A stretch of DNA of 64,000 nucleotides from Hermatobates lingyangjiaoensis (GCA_026182355.1 JAPFBL010001617.1:3383001-3447000), one strand, 5' to 3'; positions 44,935 through 55,075 are shown, numbered from the stretch's first letter. Numbers and translations are program-made. Notes: generated from the letters alone by a model not told the origin.

Positions 44935-46152
44935 TGATGAAACTTTAAGTCATTGTAATACAAATCCAACAAGTACAGCAAGTTATCTGTGACTAGGTAT
45001 AACATGAGTTTTCAAGTATTTAGAGCTAATATTCCCTTTTTATATTTGGGTAATATTGTAATATTATTATAACGTCATTATGACCCATCACACGGTGTAG
45101 CCTGTATCGTGTTCATATCCAATAAATGTGAACTTTCATATTCAACGAAGAGTCAAAATTTTTACATAACACTGCAAAAAAACACTCCCATTGTTTTAAT
45201 AATCTGAGATTTTGTTCAGTTATTGCTTCTGTAAGTTTTATTATAAACCTAATTTTTCAGCACTCTAGAATGAATATTGTGGAAGAAATAAAATGTTCTA
45301 AAATCACATTTCAGAAAAAAAGTGTTTTCTCTCATCAATACGTCTGCACGATTGGGAAAAATTCTTTGCAAAATATGAATTTGATTCATTAAGCGGTGTC
45401 GCCTGTATACAACCGAAAACATAGATACCACCTACTCACCCACGTACACACACAGACACAGACATACACGCTTAAACAACACTCACAGACTTACACACTC
45501 ACAAACACAAACAGAGAGAGAGAGAGAGAGAGAAACGTACGCTTACACAGACTCACACACCCACACCCACTTCCATCCGTATTTTTCAAATGAATAATGT
45601 TCAGCTGCTCCGCTCAAAAGGTTGAATTTTTTGAATTAATTTCATTATTTTTGGTCAAACAATGTGACCCGTATTGTGTCTACATGAAAGAAACTGCCAA
45701 CATTTTTACAATTAATGCAAAAAACGCATGTTCCCCAATTAACGCAATGTTCCCCAAACACGTTGGGACACACCTGTAGTTATTTTAGGATAAGATATGA
45801 ATTTGATCCATCAAACAGTGTGGCCTGTAGCGTGAACACAAATATTTAGATTTTATGCCTGATGAAATTAAGATTTAGATCAATAATGTCTAAAACCTAT
45901 TTCGTAGTGTTTGATTCATTACCGAATACACATACAGGCGGTATTTGTGCATTACGAATGCACAAGTCTCTAATCACTTCACACGGTCTATCTGAGTCTC
46001 TTTCACTCTCTCTAACAAACATATACACACATGCACAAAAAAATCATGGACAAAACGTCAAAAAAGGAGATTGGAGATTTCAAAACATGTAAATCTGTCA
46101 AAATCCCGAGATACAATTTGTTCAAGATCACTATACTTTACTTATAGTAAAG
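44935..46152 (+). mobile_element. Repeat A copy A8, old and 5'-truncated
   Basis: Diverged family text: 'caagtacagcaagttatctg' at 44970, 'gttttaataatctgaga' at 45195, 'tcagcactctagaatg' at 45258, a degenerate CA/GA run at 45445-45570, 'tttcaaaacatgta' at 46078 and the 3' end 'atactttacttatagtaaag' at 46133. It abuts the next copy with only a few bases between. Confidence 0.55.
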
Positions 46153-46514
46153 GAAAAAGAAAAATCTGGAGTGGCCTACACTCAACTTTACTATAAGTAA
46201 ACATGATATCATACTTCATGCATATATAATATATAATGTTCCATTTAAGTATAATATAAATGTCGAAATGGGAAATGTTTATTATTCTTTCATTTTTGGA
46301 GGTAGTACACACAGTGATTGATACACTTATCAATACATAGGCTTTTTTTTATACTGATGCTATAATTATACTGATGCATATAATATCATTAGTATAATTA
46401 CAGTAGTAATAACATTTTTGAAAAGCATAAGAGTAGATTTCGTGTTACGAAAAAAACTTTTATAAGAGAACATGGCTTTTGTTCCAATACCTATTTTGTT
46501 CCATGGCTTTGGCA

Positions 46515-47341
46515 AACTTAACAGAAATATTTATTTTAAAAATATACAAATATACTAGAAAGCAGGTATTGTTAAGTGATTTCAATTTCATTTCCACTTA
46601 AACTTAATCTATTCAGAAAAACTGGCTTAGTAAACGAGCAATTTTCACCCCTACAAATGAGAAGGCAGGAAAAATCAATAAACAAGTTCTTTCACTATAT
46701 AAAGCTGAGGAAACAACATACAAGTCAGTAAACAGAGTGATTAGTACTGAAGAAGCAGCACATTGTCCAGTGACTGCTTCAATTTCTTGAAATTTCTTGA
46801 CTCCGTGACTGCTCCAGGACTGACTGCTCATGACTTAAAACTTAAAGTAGGAGCACCAATCATGCTGTTTCGAAACCTGCGCCCCAAAAATGTACAACGG
46901 GATATGATTCCGAATTCGTGCTTTGCACATACTGGGTAAGGTACTGCGGAGTCTGTGTTTATACCACGCATACAATTCATACCTCGCAACTGCACTGTCC
47001 TTTTCTATTCAAACGGTTGCAATTTCCCGTCAGCGTCCGTTCGGCAATCACGGTAAATAGGTGGCAAAGCCAAACTCTGTCTACAATAGGAATTGAAGTG
47101 ACTGAGACCAAGAGTTTTGTCACATGGTCAACTGTATGTTGCTTGCTCCAGAGTCTGAGGTTCCAGATCTCTGTTCTTCTATGTACCTAAAGGACAAACA
47201 GCTAATGTGGTGTATACAGAGGCACTTACTTAACACTGTTCTAATATTCCTTTTTTTCTATTATATAACTTTCCTAATAATATTTTAATATATCACTAAT
47301 TTTTGTATAAAATACCCGTCAAAGACAGGCATGTCTGCTAG
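46515..47341 (+). mobile_element. Helitron H3, 5'-truncated
   Basis: The 3' end is intact: hairpin CCCGTC-AAA-GACaGG at 47314-47329, then 'catgtctgctag' with CTAG at 47338-47341. It starts inside the family (text like 63.15 kb: 'gatttcaatttcatttcc' at 46578), so the 5' end is missing or deleted. Inserted in repeat A9. Confidence 0.8.
46850..47200 (+). pseudogene. Helitron helicase C-terminus fragment
   Basis: Frame with 'CPFLFKRLQFPVSVRSAITV', then 'NRWQSQTLSTIGIEVTE' (motif V-like; usual 'NKSQGQTL') and, after a one-base shift, 'SHGQLYVACS' (motif VI). Upstream 'LKVGAPIMLFRNLRPKNVQR' lies in another frame. Pseudogene. Confidence 0.75.
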
Positions 47342-47384
47342 ATTTAATAAAAATCACTTTTCTTTCCCTTTGTCAGAAATTATA

Positions 47385-47462
47385 TATATAGTAGGTGTGT
47401 TCTCTAATCGGGGTTCGGTCAATTGATTATATTATAGTCGATATATTATTGAATCTGTTATA
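47385..47462 (-). repeat. PLE end shard
   Basis: 'gtaggtgtgttctctaat', 'cggggttcggtcaatt' and 'atattattgaatctgttata' match, inverted, the right end of palindrome P9 (50995-51060). It came in before or with the mariner that follows. Confidence 0.6.
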
Positions 47463-48383
47463 TACGAGGTGTATAAATAAAGTAGTGAGACTGGCAACGT
47501 CGCTTTCGATCTGGCAACGCTGGAGTCGCGTGGCCTTGAGTAGCGTCAGGTGCACGTGTGATGCGCCTCCAGTATGAATCTGAACTCGCCACAGTCATTT
47601 GTTTGTCCGTAGCGTTGGTTTTCGTGAAATGGTTTTTTCTTGAGCGTTTTAAAAATGAGTGACCTCAAAGTTGAGCAGCGGTGTGCAATCAAATTTTGCT
47701 TCAGACTTGGACATAATGCAACCGAAACTTTTGAAAAACTTCAGGAGGCCTATGGAGAACGTGTTTTATCAAGGGCACAGGTTTTTCGGTGGTTTAAGGA
47801 ATTTTCAGAAGGAAGAGAGTCGATTGAAGATGAACCACGAAGCGGAAGGCCTTCAAGTGCAAACACCGATGAAAATGTCAACAGAGTACGGAACCTTGTG
47901 CGTTCAGATCGACGCTTAATCAGCACTTCTACCGTGAGGTCCTTGAAAGACTTCGAAAAAGAGTCCTTCGTGTGCGGCCAAACATCAAAGACAAGTGGGT
48001 GTTGCATCACGACAACGCGCCCTGTCACACTGCCATCTCAATAAACGAGTTTTTGGCCAGTAAAAACATTCCTGTTGCTCCTCAGCCTCCTTATTCACCA
48101 GACTTGAGTCCTTGTGACATTTCCTCTTCCCGAGATTGAAAAATCACCTCAAGGGAACTCATTTCGGGACACTACAAAACATACAAACTGCTGTAACCGA
48201 CCAGCTGAAGGCCATTCCAGAATCCGAGTTCCAGCAATGCTACAATGATTGGAAGGACCGTCTCCAGCGCTGTGTGGCTTCCGAAGGGAACTATTTTGAA
48301 GGTGACAATATCACATTGTAATTATATTTGAATAGAAAATTTAAAAAAAAATCAGTATCACTACTTTATTTACATACCTCGTG
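47463..48383 (+). mobile_element. mariner-type element, internally deleted
   Basis: Inverted ends: 'cgaggtgtataaataaag' at 47465 and, reversed, 'cgaggtatgtaaataaag' ending at 48381, continuing 'tagtga(g/t)actg', inside TA-rich target DNA (TA at both borders). About 920 bp against the usual 1.3 kb, so roughly 0.4 kb of the transposase middle has gone. Not autonomous. Confidence 0.85.
47655..48321 (+). pseudogene. mariner transposase, deleted and frameshifted
   Basis: Starts 'MSDLKVEQRCAIKFCFRLGH' and includes 'VFRWFKEFSEGRESIEDEPR' and 'SGRPSSANTDENV', the paired helix-turn-helix DNA-binding part of mariner transposases. After 'RRLIS' about 130 codons are missing, including the first catalytic aspartate. 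The C-terminal part resumes with 'HHDNAPCHTA' (second D) and 'PPYSPDLSPCD' (third D, 34-residue spacing pattern) and ends 'GNYFEGDNITL'. At least two frame changes. DD34D mariner family by motif. Confidence 0.9.
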
Positions 48384-48405
48384 TATATATATATATATAT
48401 ATATA
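48384..48405. repeat. (TA)n microsatellite
   Basis: Short TA run at the mariner's right border; likely the pre-existing target. Confidence 0.9.
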
Positions 48406-49146
48406 TTAACTCAGAGCAAGTGTTATCTTTTTCTGCTTGTTCTACTCTGTTATAAGGTTGTTCTGAAGGAATACATAAGTAATTAGCCGTTTTACATATT
48501 CAAATCAAAGTCAATGCCGGCTATTCAGCATAATATGAAATTTTTTAGCAGGAAGCTTGAAATTTTTAAAATTAATAAATACAAACTATTAGACTAAAAC
48601 AATAAAAAACTAGATATTTGTCAACAAATACAACTCCTCTTTCTTTAGGAAAGAGTCCATTCTTCACACTTATAAATTTTCATTACAAACATCAATTTTA
48701 TCTCAGTGGATTCACAAAAAAATGTCTTAGTCCATCTTAACAATGTAAATAAATATCAATAAATTCAACAGGAGTAGCAGGTAGTCCCTTATTATAGAAT
48801 AGCAATAAGTTTTTATAGCTTTTTTGTTTTTTGCCGTTATTCAAATTTCAAGCATTTTTTTTTTAAAATTCCTGGTTTGTTTTTTCATTTTTCCGCAATT
48901 TTTCATGGTTATTTAATGAGCCTCTTAGCGTCAAAAAATTTTTTTTTCTGAAAATAGAAATTGTACTGTAACGCTCCTTTGGTTCTCTCAAGCATTCAGA
49001 TTGAATTATAAGTATAATTTTTTACATTTTTTAAAAAAAGAATATTTCCCGTTGTTTTAAAAATCTGATTGTATTTTTCGTTTAGTGTATTTGTAATCTC
49101 AAAGATAATGCCAAAATTTCAAATCTCTACAGTTATTAGTTCAGAA

Positions 49147-49571
49147 CAGTGTTTCCCAAACTTTTTCGAGCGACCGCCCCCTTGGGTCCGTTAACCTATA
49201 CTCAACACTCCTCAATAATTAAAATCTTAGACTAAATAACGAAATGAGTAACATTTTAATAATTAAATTAATATAATGACTAATCGAATATTTATTTATA
49301 ATCCAATATATGTATTGTTTCATAGCATATTTATGCAAAAAATTAATACACAATAAAAGAAACTTAGATGAGAATATACTTTTAACATAAAAATAAATTA
49401 TCAAAACAAATAACTTTAAGAAACCTTTCCTAGAAGTTTACATGTGGTGTTTTCACTTAAATTTAGAAATTATATTGCATGATTATTTTCAATTTATGGA
49501 AATAGAATCCCAACTCCTTTTTGCATTAGCGCCCCCCGATATCAAAGCAACGCCCACTTTGGGAAACACTG
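49147..49571. mobile_element. Small hAT (MITE-like), 425 bp, with TSD
   Basis: Ends 'cagtgtttcccaaacttttt' and, reversed, 'cagtgtttcccaaagtgggc' form a terminal inverted repeat of about 15 bp. Flanks are GTTCAGAA (49139-49146) and GTTTAGAA (49572-49579), an 8-bp duplication with one change. The uninterrupted repeat A copies read straight across this point, confirming the insertion. Subterminal 'gcgaccgcccccttgg' and 'gcgccccccgatatc' are GC-rich. No coding capacity. Confidence 0.88.
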
Positions 49572-49778
49572 GTTTAGAAGAAAAAAAATGTAGTCTAGAA
49601 ACAGGTTTTTGGAAAAAAACCTGACTTTCCCGTCATGCATAATTCTTCCCAAACAATAGGGATTATCTACACAATAAGGCCCATTTTTGTGCAAAATATC
49701 AACGTCATCAAAGATTCTAGACTGTAGCCTGGTAAACAATTTTGGATCGATAATTCGCACCCAACCACCCGCCCACCC

Positions 49779-49849
<71 letters not shown>

Positions 49850-49926
49850 TAAAAGAAACGGTCCAGAGGACTTTTTTAAATAAAATAAATTCAAAACGAA
49901 GGAAACACACAGAAAGACACAGACAT

Positions 49927-49970
49927 AACTCACATTGATATTTCGACCATCATTGTCAGCAGGAGGTGTG
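49927..49970 (-). ncRNA. Hammerhead-like motif (decayed), P10 left
   Basis: Box reads CUGCUGA in place of CUGAUGA, stem II partly kept, then GAA, AUAU, C and 'AAUGUGAG' downstream, pairing partly with upstream 'CACACCUC'. Partner of the motif at 51.1 kb. Confidence 0.4.
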
Positions 49971-50158
49971 AAGAGCGAAGAGTCCCGCAAGAAGGCAAGG
50001 CGGTGACTCTGCCTATATATATTGTTTCTACGATAATATCACAAAATGTTCCTGATATACAAGATATATATTGTAAACAGGAAAACGTTCCAAAAGAACA
50101 ACAAACGTTTCACGGTGAATCATAAACACAGAACTGAGGAACAAACACACTTACTGTC

Positions 50159-50195
50159 TCTAATTTTTGGTTGAACCGTCATCAGGAGAGTTGAG
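50159..50195 (-). ncRNA. Hammerhead-like motif with GAA to AAA change
   Basis: CUGAUGA box (exact), spacer C, stem II GGUU..AACC, AAA where GAA is expected, AAUU, A. Stem I UCUC/GAGA pairs. The G12 change would be expected to inactivate it. Confidence 0.4.
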
Positions 50196-50280
50196 ATAGG
50201 GACACCAAGCGCGCTTGTAAAGCGACGGTTGGAGACCAACCAATGTATATATATATATATATATATATATAGAAAAAAAG

Positions 50281-50328
50281 TCTAAGATCTTTCTACTCTA
50301 TCAAGCGGTCTTCGTCAGAGTCTAAAAC
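50281..50328 (-). ncRNA. Hammerhead-like motif
   Basis: CUGACGA box (exact), spacer A, GACCG then a stem II 3' side lost by mutation, GAA, AGAUCU (perfect palindrome), U. Same family as 39.9 kb. Confidence 0.45.
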
Positions 50329-50621
50329 ACAACTGAATCATTAGATGCAGAGAGTGATGTTTGGGGAAACAAAGGAGTCCAGTAAGAAAGAGTAAAAATA
50401 TTAGAGAAAGTTTTTTTAGCACCCTTCAAAGCTAAATCGATATAAGAGGAGGGGTATTTTAATGATAGAGGCAATTAACCTAATGTTGTTAATCTTATCA
50501 TTAAGGAATTCAGGGGAGCATACTCTTAACGCATTCAAAAACATATTTCTAAAAACAGAAATTTTAACATTTCAACAGAGCTCCGTTCATTGTCTAATTC
50601 TATGATTTTACATACATTTAT

Positions 50622-51055
50622 AGCAGATTCAATAATATATCGACCGTTTGATAGAATAGGTGTGTTCTTTTATTGGGATTCGGTCGATTTTCCAGGATAA
50701 AAAATCAAACTCTCGTTACCAAAGTTTCGGTTTTATTTAAAACCTTTTTCATAGACAGAAGTAAGAATTTTTTTACTAAGAAAATGAAATTTACATTGTT
50801 GTTCCTTTAAATAATGTAAATTTCATTTTCATAGACTAGTCGAATGTTTTGTCCGGTTGACATTGTTGTTCCTTTAAATAATGTAAATTTCATTTTCTTA
50901 GTTAAAAAAATTCTTACTTCTGCCTATGAAAAAGTTTTTAAATAAAACCGAAACGTTGGCAACGAGAGTTTGATTTTTTATCCTTAAAAAATTGACCGAA
51001 CCCCGATTAGAGAACACACCTATTCTATCAAACGGTCGATATATTATTGAATCTG
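50622..51055. repeat. PLE palindrome P9
   Basis: Arms about 50622-50830 and 50860-51055 ('cgaccgtttgatagaatagg' against 'cctattctatcaaacggtcg'). The centre holds a 38-bp direct repeat (50793-50830 and 50860-50897). Each arm has a GGUUUU/AAAACC-GAA-type motif; the right one reads ACGU-U and the left has 'AC-UUUGG'. Confidence 0.8.
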
Positions 51056-51108
51056 TTATATATATATATATATATATATAGGTGAGTCACTGCCCTGACT
51101 GTTCGCTC

Positions 51109-51152
51109 TTCGCACCTCCTGATGACGGCGATGGTCGAAATATCGATGTGAG
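51109..51152 (+). ncRNA. Hammerhead-like motif, P10 right
   Basis: CUGAUGA box (exact), spacer C, stem II GGC-GAUG-GUC, GAA, AUAU, C. Stem I: downstream GAUGUGAG pairs with upstream CACCUC at five of six inner positions. Confidence 0.6.
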
Positions 51153-51356
51153 TTATGTCTGTGTGTTTCCTTCATTTTGAATTTATTTTATTTAAAAAAG
51201 TCCGCTGGACCGTTTCTTTTAATTATATATATATATATATATATATGTAGCCATCATCGAAAAAAACTTCATAAAACGACTTCTGGAACCTCAAAATATG
51301 TATTCCGTCAAAATCTCGAGATCGATTTTTTTCACGATCACTATACTTTACTTAGA

Positions 51357-53220
51357 GTGGAATTGTAAATTCTAGTCTTTAGCACTTTATCAATTGTAGT
51401 TCTAGTTTTTATCACTAGAAGTAGAAGTTCACGATTTTTGAGTTATACTGCTGACTCTTCCAATAGCCAAGAATTATTAGAATTTTTTTGTGCATTACAA
51501 ACTATAGGTAAATATATGTTATATATTCAGATACGTAAAAGGAATAAAACTTTAATACGTCAGTTACTGCCAAAATTGGGAGAAGTTTAAAGGCAGCCAA
51601 AAGTATATTCACCGGACACCAAATCGAATGAAATCGTATTTACCGAATGATTTTGAACTTTAAAGTTAGAGCGCTTTTTTCTAAAATTATATATGATAAT
51701 TAATGGTGGTCATTTTTCGGAAGACATGCAAGTTTAATTTTTCTCATAATCAAAACTAGCCTCACGTATACAACACCAGTGAGAGGTTGAGTACTTTCGT
51801 AAGATAAAGTCTTGTCTAAGTTATTTCAATAGCACTTGGAATAACATTAAAAATTATAGTATAAAAATAAATACAAATGATTAATAACATACATATTCAT
51901 TGTTCATATAGAACTAAGCCACTTATGAAGTATTGAAAATTAATTTATAAACACCTTATTAAAGAATTTTTTAACATTCATTAAAATGTTAGTTATTTTG
52001 GTCGAAATGGATCTTAATTGAATATCCAAGACTTGATTATGAATATGAAAAACTTTATTTTGTATTTTATAAGCGGATTCATTTAATAATAGAACCTAAA
52101 ATTATAAAACATTATCGCATATTTTATTAGATATCCACCTCCTTAAATATAAAGACATGGAAGTATTGTGGTCGGGTAAAATTATGATACCGAGTTTGAA
52201 CGAAAATACACGTTCCTAGGTCTCACTGATAAGTGGGCAGCAAATCTTCTTTGAGACAAATAGAATGAAATACCCAGCACTTCTGCATTCACGACTTTTC
52301 TCCTGATTGCCTCGAATTTCCTCGCTATTGTGCGTTAGTCTAGAGGCAATTTCTACAATGAATTAGCCAGAGACATGTAAAGAGACAAGCAAAACTACTA
52401 AGAAACAACTTTATTAAATCACTCACACACTAAAAAACAAAATTTTTACCACACATTGGTCATAATTAGGTTAAAAGAAAAATAACTCATCTATAGTAAG
52501 TTAATATAGTATTCTATAATAACTAACTACAATAAGTATAACAAATGCAAAGTAGGAAGAAAAACAAAGAGATAAAGTGAAAGTTAAAAGATAGTTTCTA
52601 GTAAGGTTGCAAGGACGTTCTCGCTTGGACCCCCGATTGTTCCCAACCCTATTCAGTCTTACTCCTCTAACAAGATTAAAATGATTTTCGAAAATTTTAC
52701 TACTTCTGATAAAATTAAGATCAGAATTTTGAATATCAAGGCTAGGATTACTGTCTTTAATGTAAAGGATTCCCATTAGTAACAATGAGATAATGCATAT
52801 AAATTTGGCATGACTAATGTAACTAATATATTTTATATAATTATTAAAGAAAGTTCTTCTTCAAAAAGAAAAAAAACGCTATAAAATACAAATAAGAATG
52901 TTATAGTAAATTATTGATTAAACTGATAACTATTTATTTTTATAAGTTCAGTTACTGATATTACAATAGCATTTACATTCTAGACCACATGCCACAAATC
53001 AAATAATTCGTATTTTTGAAATTATGAGATTAGAGTCCAAAGAGAAAAAAAAACAGAGAAATAAACAAATATTCCTAGAACTTGGAATGTAAATTGGTCA
53101 AACTAAAATCAATGATTTAGTAATTATCTAATAATATCTAATAATTATCTAATAATTACGCAATAGTTTCACTTCTTTTGAAATGGGAAACATATATAAG
53201 TATATACATAAAACGAGCTA
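51357..53220. other. Mostly unannotated DNA
   Basis: No gene recognised. At 52.23-52.33 kb there is an eroded PLE N-terminal piece ('gtgggcagcaaatcttctt', 'cttctgcattcacgactttt') like that at 53.5 kb. A 94-codon minus frame (52785-52501) has no recognisable domain. Confidence 0.4.
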
Positions 53221-53240
53221 GTTCATTTATATATATATAT

Positions 53241-53320
53241 GATCAAACCACAATATGAAAATGGGAAAACAAGACTAAGATCTTAGTCTTGTTTTCCCAT
53301 TTTGATATTGTGGTTTGATC
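53241..53320. repeat. PLE palindrome P11, 40-bp arms with no loop
   Basis: Two 40-bp arms join directly at 53280/53281 with one mismatch. The centre is AGATCT, i.e. the stem III palindrome of the hammerhead-like motif of this PLE family (39.9 and 50.3 kb). Outer text 'tggtttgatcattgattg' matches 39.98 kb. Confidence 0.9.
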
Positions 53321-53352
53321 ATTGATTGTTATTTCACGTGTTTATGTGAAAT

Positions 53353-53353
<1 letters not shown>

Positions 53354-53406
<53 letters not shown>
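53354..53406. repeat. (TA)n microsatellite
   Basis: About 53 bp of TA between two PLE pieces. Confidence 0.95.
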
Positions 53407-53409
<3 letters not shown>

Positions 53410-53436
53410 GGTAACTCACCACAAATTAAAGAAGAT

Positions 53437-53480
53437 AGTCGCTCTAAGGCCTTTCGCTTTCACGTCGTCAGAGAGCAAGT
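53437..53480 (-). ncRNA. Hammerhead-like motif, best stem I
   Basis: CUGACGA box (exact), spacer C, short stem II GU-GAAA-GC, GAA, AGGCCU (perfect palindrome), U. Stem I is clear: upstream UUGCUCU pairs fully (one G-U) with downstream AGAGCGA. The PLE N-terminal codons lie just upstream on the same strand. Confidence 0.65.
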
Positions 53481-53482
53481 GA

Positions 53483-53652
53483 ATAAGTGAATATTAGTAT
53501 AAGTGGACAGCAGATCTTCTTGTAAACATATGGAATTAAAATGTGCAGAATTACCTCCAGTACAACGAAAGATAGTAACGAAAATCGAGGCTATCAGCAG
53601 AAAGGTCGTAAATGCAGAAGCTGTTGCAGAAAATGCTGCACATTTTAATTCC

Positions 53653-53655
<3 letters not shown>
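53483..53655. pseudogene. PLE N-terminal fragment, rearranged head-to-head
   Basis: Plus strand from 53500 encodes 'VQRKIVTKIEAISRKVVNAE' and ends 'AHFNSI'. The minus strand over 53545-53483 encodes 'AHFNSICLQEDLLSTYTNIH'. Joined in order they give the same protein region as at 35.6 kb, but here the two halves are inverted about the 'gcacattttaattcc' sequence (53533-53548 and 53638-53653). A (TA)n run at 53656-53701 follows. Confidence 0.6.
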
Positions 53656-53701
<46 letters not shown>

Positions 53702-53705
<4 letters not shown>

Positions 53706-54590
53706 CAGAATAATATTATTCCAGCAACAATTAACTGAACAAGAATTAACATTCAATATAGGATACAATTTCGATTGGAATCTAGCGGTGGAATAAGAAA
53801 CTAATTGTAAGTTCAGGTGGTGGCACTACCTATCGGAACTGCTACGAACGTCTGTTTTGACTGCAATCACTAGCAGTAGTTAAAGTATCCCAGGCAGTAG
53901 TTAATAATCCTTAGTTGCAAAGATTAGCTCCAAAAAGAATAACTTGCAGCTCTATTTCAATATTCTGCCCTTTCATCTTCCATCCTAACATTTTGAATAC
54001 TTTTTTTATGTTATCATTGATCGTCTATTCTGGAACGAATTGCATTTGAATATAGTTATTCCCTGAATAATAAAATGTATTTATTCTTTCCAGGAAGAAT
54101 TATCTCCGAAGGATTTTAAAAATAATCAATAAATTTTTGAAATAAGACAATCAGATAGGTAAAATGATAAATTGTACTTCTCTAACTATATTTTAAAACT
54201 AACGATCGGCATAAGAGATGTGTCATTCAAAAAAATGAACCAGGAATTGCAAAAATACAGAATACTAAATAAAAATCACATGTATAAGTCAAGGTCATCA
54301 GGTGATTCCCTTAGAGAGCAGCTGTACAATTGCAGCACTTATTTCCTTCTGTTTCGTCGACAAAGATTCTTTTTTTCACTATTAATTATTCGGGAATAAT
54401 ATTACCTGTAACTTAGACAGTAAAAATAAACGGATACAAAATTGTCTATAATGAATTTACAAAACTTTGTCCTGGCCGGCTGTGGGAATTAATTAGAAGT
54501 CATACGAGGTCTCTACTCTAGGTACATAGTAAAAATTATAGATGGTCCACCTGTATATCAAATATAAAAAACACATACAACCAACCAAAA
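53702..54590. other. Unannotated stretch
   Basis: No gene or repeat family recognised. A 75-codon plus frame (54172-54399) is not convincing. Confidence 0.4.
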
Positions 54591-54930
54591 CTCTGGAGTA
54601 GCCTACAATCGACTTTCTATAAGTAAAAAATCTGGAATTTTTCAAAATTAAATAAACGTTTAAAATTAAATAAAAAATCTGATTTTATTATCAGAGAATG
54701 TTTTTTGACGCTAAATGGCTAATTAAAAAGCAATGAAATTTTGCCAAAACATTGAACGGAAAATTTAGAATTCATAAAAAACAACAGGAAATTTCAATTA
54801 CGGCAAACAGCAAGAAAGGTATAAAAATTGAATATTGATCCTGGACTAATAGTTTACTTACTATACTTGTATTTGTATACATTTATTAACACTGACTTAG
54901 AAATTTTACATTGACATGCAATAAAATTGA
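54590..54930. repeat. Repeat A fragments, mixed orientation
   Basis: 'actctggagtagcctacaat' then 'actttctataagtaaa' is the 5' end in plus orientation. From about 54690 'tttttgacgctaaatggc' and 'ggaaatttcaattacggc' are family text in minus orientation. A decayed foldback. Confidence 0.55.
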
Positions 54931-55029
54931 TGTTTAGATATTTAAATCAATTTCCAAATATTGATTGGGAGTCTGTTTTTCATTCGTGTTTCTCAAAGTT
55001 TTCAAAGTATATAACAGATCACAGAAACT

Positions 55030-55075
55030 CACTATTAAATTTCGACTGCCTCACCATCAGGTTAAGAGTCACTCC
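55030..55075 (-). ncRNA. Hammerhead-like motif (decayed)
   Basis: CUGAUGG box (one change), spacer U, 'GAGGCAGUC', GAA, AUUU, A. Followed downstream by the PLE 3' end text shared with 56.9 kb ('gtagccaactt'). Confidence 0.35.

Larger units (their letters stand above)
49781..51246. mobile_element. PLE palindrome P10 inserted in repeat A9
   Basis: Bounded by (AT)n at 49781-49846 and 51223-51246. Outer arms 49847-49985 and about 51085-51224 are inverted ('aattaaaagaaacggtcc' / 'ggaccgtttcttttaatt'). Between them lie shards of at least three other PLE families: an end at 50.04-50.25, one at 50.28-50.62 with codons like those of P8, and palindrome P9. It is a nest of PLE pieces separated by TA runs. 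Confidence 0.75.
46160..51356 (+). mobile_element. Repeat A copy A9, split by five later insertions
   Basis: Starts with 'aaaaatctggagtggcctac' at 46162 and ends with 'cactatactttacttagag' at about 51354. Family segments lie at 46160-46500, 47342-47384, 48406-49146, 49572-49780 and 51247-51356. Between them are a Helitron, a PLE shard plus mariner, a hAT and a large PLE palindrome. The segments join in the right order when compared with A4, giving an original of about 2 kb. Confidence 0.75.
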
